Source of the DNA: Hyphococcus formosus
GTDB taxonomy: Bacteria > Pseudomonadota > Alphaproteobacteria > Caulobacterales > Parvularculaceae
Reading direction: 5' to 3'
DNA: 64,000 nt
NCBI RefSeq assembly: GCF_046736345.1
Contig: NZ_CP157210.1
Location: 2,294,001-2,358,000 of the forward strand
This document shows positions 1 through 8,488 of this stretch, one piece after another. The translations under genes were made by a program, and so were the position numbers. Under the pieces are notes generated by a model. The model had not been told where the DNA came from, did not search any database, and saw only the letters and a list, made by a program, of their open reading frames with translations. Every line of letters begins with the position of its first letter. Position 1 is the stretch's first letter.

Positions 1-276
1 CGGCAGCCAAAGCACAAAGCTGTGGCCACGATCAGCTACGCCCCTGTTCAAAGCTTAAACCTGTCGACCAGCATTCTTTATAACGGGCCGGAAGCGGATT
101 TCCCTGTCGGCAATGACGACTTCATTCGTATCGATTTACGCGCCGCCTATGCACTAAGCGAAAAAATCGAGATCTATGGACGTATCGAAAATCTGACTGA
201 CACAGAGTACGAAGATGTCTCAGGTTATGGCGAAGCTGGCATTTCCGGCTTTGGCGGGTTACGAGTTCGCCTATGA
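1..276 (+). CDS. TonB-dependent receptor, C-terminal end (partial)
   Basis: The reading frame is open from the first base, so only the last 91 codons are present. The visible part looks like the final beta-strands of an outer-membrane TonB-dependent receptor: alternating hydrophobic residues, the conserved ENLTDTEYE turn, and a short last strand ending GLRVRL. The stop overlaps the start of the next gene (ATGA), so it is the upstream member of the B12 uptake operon. By context it is probably a BtuB-type cobalamin receptor. The substrate is inferred from the downstream periplasmic protein, ABC importer and cobalamin adenosyltransferase, not from this fragment. Confidence 0.8.
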   Translation, partial: RQPKHKAVATISYAPVQSLNLSTSILYNGPEADFPVGNDDFIRIDLRAAYALSEKIEIYGRIENLTDTEYEDVSGYGEAGISGFGGLRVRL

Positions 277-1094
277 TCAGACGGGTGTCCGCGTTGGGCT
301 TTTTTCTGGCGTTGGCGGTTTTGAAAACTGCCGACGCGAAACCCGACGCGGTCTCTCTTGATTATTGTGCGGATCAATATGTCCTTAAACTCGCCGACGA
401 TGATCAAATATTAGCGGTCTCGCGCGGCGCAGATAAAGACTATTCCTATATGCGGATCGCGGCGAAAAAACACAGCCGCGTCCGCCCTACCCGCGAAGAA
501 GTTTTTGCGCTTGAGCCGCAAATAGTTATTCGTCAATGGGGTGGTGGGGCGAATGCGGAAGCAGCTTTCAGTGCATTCGGCGCAGAAGTTATTACGCTAC
601 GCCCCGCGTCGAGCTTTGATGATGTCATCGATAACATTCGGATGGTGGCAACCGCATTGGAACAAACCGATCGCGGCGAAGAGGTGATTAAAAACCTCCG
701 CGCGCGACTGGCTTTGATTGAGCACGAAAAAAATGTTTCGGCGCTCTATGTAACGCCGGGCGGGGTCACCGCGGGCAGCGGCACAATGATAGACGCAATT
801 ATCGCCGCCGCAGGGGCGCGCAACAAAACCGCAGAGCGCGGATTACACTACTATCCGCCCTTATCTGCCGAGGCGTTATTGCTTGATCCGCCAGAATTTA
901 TCGTCGCCGGTTTTTTTCAATCGCGTGATGAAGGTATCAATCATTGGTCGGCAGCGCGACACCCGGCCATCACATCGACCATTGAAACGATTCCGCATGT
1001 TAGCCTCTCACCGGATTTGATCTCCTGCCCGGCATGGTTCGCCGTAGAAGCATCTGAAAAAATCGCCGACGCAATTGCGGAGCACTCGCCATGA
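273..1094 (+). CDS. btuF: BtuF-like periplasmic cobalamin-binding protein
   Basis: 273 residues, starting at an ATG that overlaps the receptor stop. Residues 1-22 form a signal peptide (basic MIRR start, hydrophobic core, ADA cleavage site). The mature N-terminus has the SLDYCADQYVLKLA pattern typical of BtuF/HutB-class (type III) solute-binding proteins, followed by the two-lobed periplasmic-binding fold. It would capture the corrinoid in the periplasm and pass it to the permease encoded 4 bases into its own end (overlap at 1091-1094). Family membership is clear. Cobalamin rather than haem or siderophore is inferred from the adenosyltransferase at the end of the cluster. Confidence 0.85.
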   Translation: MIRRVSALGFFLALAVLKTADAKPDAVSLDYCADQYVLKLADDDQILAVSRGADKDYSYMRIAAKKHSRVRPTREEVFALEPQIVIRQWGGGANAEAAFSAFGAEVITLRPASSFDDVIDNIRMVATALEQTDRGEEVIKNLRARLALIEHEKNVSALYVTPGGVTAGSGTMIDAIIAAAGARNKTAERGLHYYPPLSAEALLLDPPEFIVAGFFQSRDEGINHWSAARHPAITSTIETIPHVSLSPDLISCPAWFAVEASEKIADAIAEHSP

Positions 1095-2089
1095 AAAATT
1101 ATGTGGCCGCAAATTTGTTATTGGTAATGCTGTCGAGCCTTAGCGCCGTCCTGATTGCGTTATCACTCTTTATTGGGCCAGTCGATATTGGCATTGGCGA
1201 ATCGCTATCTGGTCTGTTCAGTGATAATGGTGCCGTTTCCGCGATCGTGCGCGAGATAAGATTACCCCGCGCACTCGCAGCATGGCTTGCCGGCGCATGT
1301 TTGGGTGCAGCGGGTGCGGGACTTCAGGGGCTATTACGCAACCCATTGGCCGATCCCGGCGTTTTGGGGGTTTCCGCTGCCGCTGCTTTGGGGGCAGTCG
1401 TTGCAATCTATTTTAACATCGCCGCTTTTGCCTTTTGGGTAACGCCATTCGCTGCGATATTGTTCGCAACAATCGCAACCTCGATTTTATATGCGCTCGG
1501 CGCAGGGCGCGTTTCTACGGCGCGATTGATTTTGATCGGCGTTGGCATCTCATCCCTAAGCGGGGCATTGATTTCTCTTGCGATGAATTTGGCCCCGAAT
1601 CCATTTGCCCTTAGCGATTTGATGAACTGGCTATTCGGCACGGTTTCCAATCGGAGCTTTCGAGATATTTTCTTGGTCATGCCGTTCGCCGCATTTGGCC
1701 TTTTCCTTTTGTTAGTGAGCGGTCCCGGTCTTTCGGCTCTCACCTTAGGCGAAGAAACAGCGGCCAGCATCGGCGCAAATTTAAAGCGCACCCGTCTTTT
1801 CGTCATTGGCGGGGCGTCCGCCCTTGTTGGCGCGAGCGTCGCAATTGCTGGCGCTATCGGCTTTGTCGGCATAGTGGCACCGCATATTGTGCGCGCTTTC
1901 TCTGGGCATAACCCAGCCAGGGTCATTTTGCCGAGCGCCATATTAGGCGGCGCAATCTTAACCGGGGCCGATCTATTAATCCGCATACTTCCGTTTGATC
2001 AGGAATTGAAATTAGGCGTTGCCGCCGCCCTCATTGGGGCACCGGGGTTTGTTTGGGTGGCGATCACCAGCAAGCGGATAGCGTCATGA
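1091..2089 (+). CDS. btuC: BtuC-like ABC transporter permease (FecCD family)
   Basis: 332-residue, highly hydrophobic inner-membrane protein with about nine to ten membrane segments. FecCD-family signatures are visible: RLPRALA at residues 57-63, QGLLRNPLADPGVLGVS at 79-95, and the GFVGIVAPHIVR coupling-helix region near 250-265. It forms the translocation channel of the importer with the ATPase downstream. The start overlaps btuF by 4 bases and the stop is an ATGA overlap with btuD, so translation is probably coupled across all four genes. Confidence 0.88.
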   Translation: MKNYVAANLLLVMLSSLSAVLIALSLFIGPVDIGIGESLSGLFSDNGAVSAIVREIRLPRALAAWLAGACLGAAGAGLQGLLRNPLADPGVLGVSAAAALGAVVAIYFNIAAFAFWVTPFAAILFATIATSILYALGAGRVSTARLILIGVGISSLSGALISLAMNLAPNPFALSDLMNWLFGTVSNRSFRDIFLVMPFAAFGLFLLLVSGPGLSALTLGEETAASIGANLKRTRLFVIGGASALVGASVAIAGAIGFVGIVAPHIVRAFSGHNPARVILPSAILGGAILTGADLLIRILPFDQELKLGVAAALIGAPGFVWVAITSKRIAS

Positions 2090-2853
2090 CCGATATTCTT
2101 GATGTCAAATCGCTACACATATCGTTGGGCGGGACATCTGTTCTTCACGATGTCAGCTTTCGAGCGGGCACGAATGAATTTATCGGTCTCGTCGGGCCGA
2201 ATGGTGCCGGTAAATCGACGTTGCTACGGGCAATTGCAGGCCTTGCGGCGATCGATTCTGGTTATTGCCGGATAAAGGGTAAACCGGTTGATTTTTATTC
2301 GCCCATTGAGCGCGCCCAACATATTTCGTATCTGCCGCAAGCTCGGCCAGTTTACTGGTCAATGCTGGCGCGGGATATTGTAGCACTCGGACGCTTTGCT
2401 TATGGCAGCCCCTTAAAACTCGATGACCGCGATCAGGCGGCGGTCGCGAACGCCCTGAAAGACGCAGGCGCAGAATCGCTTGCTGATCGTCCGGTTGCGG
2501 AATTATCCGGTGGCGAGCGCGCCCGCATACACCTCGCGCGAACATTAGCCACTGAGACACCGCTTATCCTTGCGGATGAACCGATTGCCGCCCTGGACCC
2601 GGCGCATCAGCTGTCGGTGATGCGCATGCTACGCGGTAAAGCCGATGCGGGTCATACAATCATCGCCGCATTGCATGAACTACCGCTTGCCTCGCGCTAT
2701 TGTACGCGGATCATTATTTTGGCTGATGGCAGGGTGACTGGCGATAACCCGTCGACAAAACTGTCACCCGAATTGATCGAAACCGTATTCGGCGTCACAC
2801 CAATCATGGATTCAAATGGGGTTATCAATGGTCTATTGCCATTGACCACTTAA
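2086..2853 (+). CDS. btuD: BtuD-like ABC transporter ATP-binding protein
   Basis: 255 residues from the ATG at 2086, chosen because it overlaps the permease stop as ATGA; a TTG at 2053 would put 33 bases inside btuC. Walker A GPNGAGKST is at residues 37-45, the signature LSGGE at 140-144 and Walker B LILADEP at 160-166, followed by the H-loop region (IIAALHELPLA). It powers corrinoid import through the BtuC-like channel. Its 3' end overlaps by 4 bases the 3' end of the convergent adenosyltransferase gene. Confidence 0.88.
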   Translation: MTDILDVKSLHISLGGTSVLHDVSFRAGTNEFIGLVGPNGAGKSTLLRAIAGLAAIDSGYCRIKGKPVDFYSPIERAQHISYLPQARPVYWSMLARDIVALGRFAYGSPLKLDDRDQAAVANALKDAGAESLADRPVAELSGGERARIHLARTLATETPLILADEPIAALDPAHQLSVMRMLRGKADAGHTIIAALHELPLASRYCTRIIILADGRVTGDNPSTKLSPELIETVFGVTPIMDSNGVINGLLPLTT

Positions 2854-3413
2854 TCCGATTTTGAGGCCGACTTTTCTTTCTGCCAATAGACTTCTTTAGC
2901 GCCGATAATCTTGGCCTCGACCCGCGCAATGACAAAAAGAACATCCGACAGCCGGTTTAGATATTGAACCGCGTGTTTCGCCGCCGGTTCATCTCGGAAA
3001 AAAGTCGTCATTGAACGTTCCACACGACGACAGGTCGTGCGGGCAACATGGCAAAACCCAAGAACCGGCGCACCGCCCGGCAGAATAAATTCTTTTAATG
3101 GCGGCAGGTCTTTGTTCAAACGCTCAGCAGCCTCATCTAATCGCGCGACATGGGCCGCGGACAAAAGCTCCGTCCCCGGAAAACAAAGCGCGCCCCCTAA
3201 ATCAAATAGGTCATGCTGCACTTCTTCGAATAATTTTGCCAAATCACCGACCGCAAGGTGGGCAATAACCACCCCGACCCAACTGTTCAATTCATCGACC
3301 TCTCCCAAGAGATTGATGCGGGCATCATCCTTGGGGACCCGCGTCCCATCCCCTAAGGATGTTTCGCCTTTATCGCCGCCGCGCGTTACGATTTTCGTTA
3401 GTCGGTTTGCCAT
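2850..3413 (-). CDS. PduO-type cob(I)alamin adenosyltransferase
   Basis: 187 residues. It transfers the adenosyl group of ATP to cob(I)alamin or a corrinoid, making coenzyme B12 in the cytoplasm. PduO/MMAB-family marks are TRGGDKGETSLGDG (residues 10-23, ATP binding), RTTCRRVER (125-133) and YLNRLSDVLFVIAR (151-164). The start at 3413 gives the usual family N-terminus (about nine residues before TRxGD). An in-frame ATG at 3443 lies directly after the upstream terminator and is less likely. It is convergent with the uptake operon and functionally linked to it: import, then activation. Confidence 0.88.
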   Translation of the reverse strand: MANRLTKIVTRGGDKGETSLGDGTRVPKDDARINLLGEVDELNSWVGVVIAHLAVGDLAKLFEEVQHDLFDLGGALCFPGTELLSAAHVARLDEAAERLNKDLPPLKEFILPGGAPVLGFCHVARTTCRRVERSMTTFFRDEPAAKHAVQYLNRLSDVLFVIARVEAKIIGAKEVYWQKEKSASKSD

Positions 3414-3445
3414 TTTCATCACCGTATTATTTTTGCGAACCATAC

Positions 3446-3482
3446 AACAAAAAAGCGCCCGGCGATAACCAGGCGCTTTTCC
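3446..3482 (-). terminator. Rho-independent terminator after the peptide transporter
   Basis: On the minus strand a perfect 9-bp stem (GAAAAGCGCC side at 3472-3480 with 3451-3459), a 12-base loop and a T-rich tail (TTTTTTGTTG). It lies 21 bases after the stop of the POT gene and just before the adenosyltransferase, so it separates the two minus-strand genes. Confidence 0.8.
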
Positions 3483-3502
3483 AATAATTGAGGTCGGGCC
3501 TA

Positions 3503-5335
3503 TTAAGCGCCCGTTTTTTCGGGCGGATGCATACCGCCTTCCATGGGTTGTCCGGCTTGCGCCTCGCCAGCGAGCGCATGTGACGGATCACCCATCGTAT
3601 CAATATGCATAAGCTTTTTGATAATGGGTGATAGCAGCAACATGAACACGCCTACGCCCATCGCGACATAGGCCACATTCGTATAGACCTCGACATAGGT
3701 TGCCTTGGCCGCCGCAATATCCGTGAGCTGACCACCGATGGTTTCAGCGCCCGTTGCCCGGGCGATCACACCAGCGAGATAGTTCGACAGACCGGAATAG
3801 AGGAACCATGCCCCCATACTCATGCCGACCGCACGTGCGGGAGCCAGTTTCGTCACCTGCGAAAGGCCTACAGGCGATACCATCAACTCACCCATTGTAT
3901 GAATCCAATAGATCAGGAAGATGAAATAAACCGCCGTCATGGCAACGCCAGACCCAGAAGCCGCAATGCCGCCAACGAGTGACAAGAAGCCCAGCCCCGC
4001 AAGGAAAACACCAAACGCAAATTTAACCGGCGCTGATGGTTCCATCTTGCGTCTTGCAAGAGCCATCCACATCCACGCAAAGATCGGTGCGAAGACGACG
4101 ATATAGCCCGCATTCAGGAACTGGAATACCGGTGTCGGCACGGAAATGCCAAACATGGTTCGGTCTACCAAGCGATCCGTAAACAGGGTCAGCGACGATC
4201 CAGCCTGCTCGAACAATGCCCAGAACGGGATCTGTGCGAGAATAAAATAGATCGCTGCCAGCATCCGGTCGCGTTCAGTTCCTTTGAGCCGCGAAACCGC
4301 GTAACCGACAAGGAACACAAAGATCAGAATACCCAAAAGACCGACGAACCATTCTTCGATCAAATGCGCATTCATCACCGTCAGCATTGCAAAAATCACA
4401 ATCCCTAAGCCGGTGAGATAACAAGCCCATTCAACATTGATCGGACCAAGGACCTTTTCTTTCAGCTTTTCATAGCTAGGCGGATCAGCGCGACCTTCGA
4501 GCCAAGGCTGGAAGAAAAGGAACGTCAAAAGACCGGCGAGCATGCCGATACCTGCGAGACCAAAGCCCCATTTCCAGCCATAAACGATACCAATGATACC
4601 GACCGTCAGGGACGAAAGAAGCGAGCCGAGATTGATCCCCATATAAAAGATCGTAAAGCCGGAATCCCGGCGAGTATCGCCCAGATCGTAAAGAGCCCCA
4701 ACAATTGTTGAGATATTCGCTTTAAGGAAACCAACACCGGCGATAATCAAGGCAAGCGCCAGATAGAGTGTATTGACGAAGATGTCCTGTTTCTCGATCC
4801 GTGTTTCATAGGCGTCGGTCGGAATAGTCGCCGGTAAGCCAACAACATCAGGCTGTTCAATCAACATCTCTTTAGCGCCATCGCTAAAGGTAATTACGGA
4901 TTGTCCGCTGTCGGAGATAATAATCTGCGGTGCATCACCGCCGCGCCCATCGAGGGCGATTTGATATTCCTGACCTTCATAGGTCAAAATTTCTTTCGAA
5001 CCACTCCCTTCAAAAGCCATCAATCCGTGGCCCATCACCAGAAGGATCGCGCCATAGGTAACCGCTTTTCGCTGCCCGAGATATTTATCAGCCAGAGACC
5101 CGCCAATAATCGTCATCACATAGACCAGCGCCGTATAGGCGCCATACATGACCGCAGAGCGCTCATCCGAAAAAAGAAAATGCTGGGTCAAATAAAGAAC
5201 CAGCAATCCTCGCATGCCGTAATAGGAAAACCGTTCCCACATCTCCGTGAAAAACAGAATGAACAGGCCCCGCGGATGGCCCAATATCGTTTTTTCGCCG
5301 GGAGGTATGGCCCCCGTAGCGGCTGAATCGTTCAT
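3503..5335 (-). CDS. POT/PTR-family proton-dependent oligopeptide transporter
   Basis: 610 residues from the ATG at 5335, which has an AAGGAG ribosome site 7 bases upstream; an in-frame ATG at 5434 lacks one. Inner-membrane di/tripeptide-proton symporter of the major facilitator superfamily. The POT signature FFTEMWERFSYYGMR is at residues 28-42 in the first helix, and a further ~12-13 membrane segments follow. Between early helices there is a hydrophilic insert of roughly 80 residues (about 100-185) rich in Asp, Gly and Gln, longer than in E. coli DtpA-type members. It ends in a short cytoplasmic tail. Monocistronic: a terminator follows the stop. Confidence 0.9.
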   Translation of the reverse strand: MNDSAATGAIPPGEKTILGHPRGLFILFFTEMWERFSYYGMRGLLVLYLTQHFLFSDERSAVMYGAYTALVYVMTIIGGSLADKYLGQRKAVTYGAILLVMGHGLMAFEGSGSKEILTYEGQEYQIALDGRGGDAPQIIISDSGQSVITFSDGAKEMLIEQPDVVGLPATIPTDAYETRIEKQDIFVNTLYLALALIIAGVGFLKANISTIVGALYDLGDTRRDSGFTIFYMGINLGSLLSSLTVGIIGIVYGWKWGFGLAGIGMLAGLLTFLFFQPWLEGRADPPSYEKLKEKVLGPINVEWACYLTGLGIVIFAMLTVMNAHLIEEWFVGLLGILIFVFLVGYAVSRLKGTERDRMLAAIYFILAQIPFWALFEQAGSSLTLFTDRLVDRTMFGISVPTPVFQFLNAGYIVVFAPIFAWMWMALARRKMEPSAPVKFAFGVFLAGLGFLSLVGGIAASGSGVAMTAVYFIFLIYWIHTMGELMVSPVGLSQVTKLAPARAVGMSMGAWFLYSGLSNYLAGVIARATGAETIGGQLTDIAAAKATYVEVYTNVAYVAMGVGVFMLLLSPIIKKLMHIDTMGDPSHALAGEAQAGQPMEGGMHPPEKTGA

Positions 5336-5554
5336 AAATGCTCCTTGCGCAGCTTCCGGATCGGCAAAAACCGAGCGGAGCTGACATTTATTTACCCCCT
5401 GCGTTGTCCCCTCCGGACACGCATTGAGGGACACAATAGGCTAAAAATGAGCGGAAAATCCAGCCGTTAGACCCGTGATGCCAGTTGAACGATTACCGCG
5501 TGCACTACCGCATTCATGGCCGAAAATTTCTTAGCTGAGAAGTTCAGAAGAGAT
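5336..5554. other. Intergenic region upstream of the peptide transporter
   Basis: 219 bases between the small membrane protein gene (stop side) and the transporter start. I see the AAGGAG ribosome site for the transporter but no convincing promoter pair, hairpin or small gene. Confidence 0.4.
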
Positions 5555-5815
5555 TTATCTGCCGGAAGAGGACTTCGCCGTGACCGCGCGAATGAAGCCC
5601 GTCACTGAGATTGCCAGCCAAAACAACTCAATAACAAAGGAGGCAGCATTGAAAGTATTCGCGAGTGAAAAAAGGATCAGGACTGCGCCGATACCATTGA
5701 GCGCTGGGTAAAGAGGACGCCTGACATCCATCCGCCCCATTTGAGACAGAAAGTAGGTACCAACAACGAGGGCAACCCCAACAAACCCGACAAAATCTGG
5801 AACAGATAGCTGCAT
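5555..5815 (-). CDS. Small membrane protein, CBU_0592-like
   Basis: 86 residues with three hydrophobic segments (about 8-25, 38-55 and 58-78). The pattern DFVGFVGVALVVGTYFL, then a middle LNGIGAVLILFSL helix, then a SFVIELFWLAISVTGF helix, matches the small integral membrane family annotated CBU_0592-like. Function unknown; the family sits in the inner membrane. It lies downstream of the ExoD-like gene on the same strand with a 64-base gap, possibly co-transcribed. Confidence 0.7.
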   Translation of the reverse strand: MQLSVPDFVGFVGVALVVGTYFLSQMGRMDVRRPLYPALNGIGAVLILFSLANTFNAASFVIELFWLAISVTGFIRAVTAKSSSGR

Positions 5816-5879
5816 TGCGTTTGTTTATCGGAAATTGCGCGATTGTCGAGAGTGCACACAGATTTGTGCAACCTCGGCG

Positions 5880-6479
5880 TCAGAGCAGTTGGAAGCCAAG
5901 TTGCAGAATCGCGACGAAAGCAATCACCGCAATCAACATGACCAAGCCATCGCGCGCGGTAATTGCCACCCCGAACAATACAACTGCCCAGGAAGGTGCC
6001 GCGACGGCAAATGGTATGGCATCAAATGGGATCATCGCAACGCCGAGCAGCGTGACAATACCCGCCGCGACCCGTCGCATAATGTCGCCGGTCGCCCAGT
6101 TCAACCGCTCGGTGATGAGGTGATCGATAAAGCGCAGCATGGGGGAAAGCCGGCCGCGCAAGTCACGCAACTGATCTTCCTTCACCGACCGATCAAGGAG
6201 CAATCCGGGTAGCCAGGGGTGCGCCTTACCCGCCACCATTTGAACAGAAAGTATGACAATCATTACACCAACAATTGCCGCAGCTCCGGGGACAGCCGCT
6301 AAAGGTGTACCGCCGATAATGCCGAGGATAATGAATAGCGGCCCATAGCTTCGGTCGTCCCACGCGGTAAAAACATCTCGGAAGGTTACACAGCCATCGT
6401 CCGATGAATCGATTGCGCTATCGACGATCGATTCAAGCGGTGCATCGCGCTCGTCATGACTTCCTTTAGTTTCTACCAT
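5880..6479 (-). CDS. ExoD-family membrane protein
   Basis: 199 residues from the ATG at 6479; an in-frame TTG at 6542 would add 21 residues. After an acidic N-terminal stretch the protein has the ExoD pattern: a short helix ending in TFRDVFTAWDDRSYGPLFIILG, a paired membrane hairpin with the VPG and WLP turns, then LSPMLRFIDHLITERL and a hydrophobic C-terminal third. Rhizobial ExoD affects exopolysaccharide production and alkaline tolerance; the molecular activity is unknown. No exopolysaccharide genes flank it here, so the role in this strain is open. Confidence 0.75.
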   Translation of the reverse strand: MVETKGSHDERDAPLESIVDSAIDSSDDGCVTFRDVFTAWDDRSYGPLFIILGIIGGTPLAAVPGAAAIVGVMIVILSVQMVAGKAHPWLPGLLLDRSVKEDQLRDLRGRLSPMLRFIDHLITERLNWATGDIMRRVAAGIVTLLGVAMIPFDAIPFAVAAPSWAVVLFGVAITARDGLVMLIAVIAFVAILQLGFQLL

Positions 6480-6563
6480 GGACCGAGAACATCTCTCGCC
6501 GTCCAAGGTTCCGAATATTTCGCTTTCTGTTGAAACGCGCAAGAATAATGCGTGCTGGTTGCG

Positions 6564-7022
6564 CTATTGTTCCGGCGACCAGGTGCATTTTCCGATATTG
6601 CTATAGTTTGCACCCAAGCGCTTGTAAAACTTAATAGCTTTGGAATTGTCTGGGCGGACTGTCCAACTGACCTGCATTGACTGCGATTGCGCAATCTCAA
6701 AAACCGCACGCATCAGCGCTTCGCCCGCACCGTGGCCACGATATTCCGCCGAAACGAAGAGATCATCCAGATTTATGCGCTGTGTCCCGCTCCACATATG
6801 AAACGCATACGCATAGGTCGCATAACCAATGACTTTATCGTCAAGATACGCAAATAATCCGCTCCAGGACGGTTCTTTACCAAACCCGGATATGCGTAGG
6901 TCTTCGGGCGAGACAGTAAGGAATTTCTCCAGCCCTTCATATTGGGCAAGCGATTTCATCAACTCATAAAGCGTATCAACATCATCTTCCGTGATACGCT
7001 TTATATTAAGCTGAGAGGTCAT
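6564..7022 (-). CDS. GNAT-family N-acetyltransferase
   Basis: 152 residues. It has the GNAT fold order: an N-terminal beta-strand/helix (LNIKRITEDDVDTLYELM), a central strand region (KVIGYATYAYAFH) and the acetyl-CoA loop VSAEYRGHGAGEALM at about 91-105, then NSKAIKFYKRLGA near 130-142. This resembles the diamine/thialysine acetyltransferase subgroup, but the substrate is not determined. The gene starts 5 bases after the lpdA stop; the AGGAG sequence abuts the ATG with no spacer, an unusually tight arrangement, and there is no better start. Confidence 0.8.
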   Translation of the reverse strand: MTSQLNIKRITEDDVDTLYELMKSLAQYEGLEKFLTVSPEDLRISGFGKEPSWSGLFAYLDDKVIGYATYAYAFHMWSGTQRINLDDLFVSAEYRGHGAGEALMRAVFEIAQSQSMQVSWTVRPDNSKAIKFYKRLGANYSNIGKCTWSPEQ

Positions 7023-7027
7023 CTCCT

Positions 7028-8431
7028 CTAGGCCTGCATCGTCCAGCCTTCAACGGCCATGGCTGCCTGCCGAACGGCTTCGGAACGTGTTGGGTGCGCA
7101 TGACATGTCCGCGCAATATCCTCGGATGCGCCGCCAAATTCGATCACGCTGACAGCTTCTGCGATTAACTCGCCCGCTTCGACGCCAACAATATGAACGC
7201 CGAGAACGCGATCGGTTTCGCTGTCCGCAAGCACCTTCACAAAACCGTCTGTTTCATGATTAGTTTTTGCGCGGCTATTGGCCATGAACGGGAATTTCCC
7301 GGCTTTGTAGGAAACACCCTCCTCTTTGAGTTGCTCTTCCGTTTTTCCAACCGATGCAACTTCGGGATAGGTGTAAACAACATTCGGCACTGTATCATAA
7401 TTCACATGCCCGGCTTTTCCGGCAATCAATTCAATACAAGCAACCGCGTCGTCTTCGGCCTTATGCGCGAGCATTGGTCCATGGATGCAATCACCAATCG
7501 CCCAAATGCCATCAACATTGGTTTTGAAGTGATTGGTTAGAATAAATCCGCGCTTGTCGGTTTCGACACCGACATTGCCAAGGCCCAAACTCTCTGTGTA
7601 AGGACGACGACCGATTGCAACCAATACAGCATCAGCTGTGATCGTTTCGACGTCACCGCCAGCCGCCGGTTCGACCGTCAATTTTACATTCGTCTTGTTT
7701 TTCTTCGCGCCTGTTACCTTTGACGATAGCTTGAAATCGACGCCTTGCTTTTTGAGGATCCGCTGGAATTGTTTTGAAACCTCGCCGTCCATCGTCGGCA
7801 AAATACGATCGAGAAATTCAACGACGGTTACTTTCGCGCCGAGCCGACGCCAAACGGAACCAAGCTCAAGGCCGATGACACCGCCGCCGATAACCACGAG
7901 ATGTTTTGGCACTTTCGGTAGCGCCAACGCGCCGGTAGACGAGACGACTTGTTTTTCATCGATCTCAACGCCCGGCAATGGCGTTACCTCTGAACCGGTC
8001 GCAATAACAATATGTTTTGCATCAAGCTCAACGGTTTCGTCGCCCGTGACACAAACCTTACCCGGCGCGATGATCTCGCCCGATCCCAAAAAGGTCGTGA
8101 CCTTGTTTTTCTTCATAAGAAATTCAACGCCATTGGTCAGGCCTTCGACCGCATCATCTTTTTGCTTGAGCATCTGCGGGAGATCGACAGAAACGCCCGT
8201 CGTCTTGATCCCGAGACCAGCAAAATCCTTCTCTGCGATTTCGTAAAGCTGAGAAGCGTGAAGCAGCGCCTTTGACGGAATACACCCGACATTGAGGCAA
8301 GTGCCGCCAAGTTTTTTGCTGTCACGTTTTTCAATGATCGCCGCCTTCAGACCTAGCTGACCGGCGCGGATGGCCGCGTTGTAACCGCCAGGACCGGCAC
8401 CAATGATTACGACGTCAAATGATTGGCTCAT
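7028..8431 (-). CDS. lpdA: Dihydrolipoyl dehydrogenase (E3)
   Basis: 467 residues. FAD enzyme that reoxidises the dihydrolipoyl arms of 2-oxo acid dehydrogenase complexes, producing NADH. The FAD motif GAGPGG is at residues 11-16, the redox disulphide is C45/C50 in GGTCLNVGCIPSK, the NAD-binding GGGVIGLELG lies mid-protein, and the catalytic His/Glu pair (H446, E451) is in HAHPTRSEA. It is the last gene of the sucA-sucB-lpdA group, but an intrinsic terminator stands between sucB and lpdA, so it may also have its own transcript. Confidence 0.95.
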   Translation of the reverse strand: MSQSFDVVIIGAGPGGYNAAIRAGQLGLKAAIIEKRDSKKLGGTCLNVGCIPSKALLHASQLYEIAEKDFAGLGIKTTGVSVDLPQMLKQKDDAVEGLTNGVEFLMKKNKVTTFLGSGEIIAPGKVCVTGDETVELDAKHIVIATGSEVTPLPGVEIDEKQVVSSTGALALPKVPKHLVVIGGGVIGLELGSVWRRLGAKVTVVEFLDRILPTMDGEVSKQFQRILKKQGVDFKLSSKVTGAKKNKTNVKLTVEPAAGGDVETITADAVLVAIGRRPYTESLGLGNVGVETDKRGFILTNHFKTNVDGIWAIGDCIHGPMLAHKAEDDAVACIELIAGKAGHVNYDTVPNVVYTYPEVASVGKTEEQLKEEGVSYKAGKFPFMANSRAKTNHETDGFVKVLADSETDRVLGVHIVGVEAGELIAEAVSVIEFGGASEDIARTCHAHPTRSEAVRQAAMAVEGWTMQA

Positions 8432-8456
8432 CTGAATTCCTTACTATTTTATATGC

Positions 8457-8481
8457 AAAAACCGGCGCGAAACCGCGCCGG
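8457..8481 (-). terminator. Intrinsic terminator between sucB and lpdA
   Basis: Minus-strand hairpin with a perfect 8-bp GC-only stem (CCGGCGCG with CGCGCCGG), loop GTTT, followed by TTTTT. It lies 8 bases past the sucB stop and 25 bases before the lpdA start. It would end or attenuate the suc transcript before lpdA. Confidence 0.8.
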
Positions 8482-8488
8482 CAAGAGA

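Noticed and set aside
1408..1986. Long minus-strand frame opposite btuC
   Set aside because: Antisense of a well-supported FecCD permease gene; composition (Lys/Arg/Ala/Pro-rich) is that of an antisense shadow and it has no ribosome site.
3414..3443. Longer start of the adenosyltransferase at 3443
   Set aside because: That ATG abuts the T tail of the upstream terminator and adds ten residues not found in the family.
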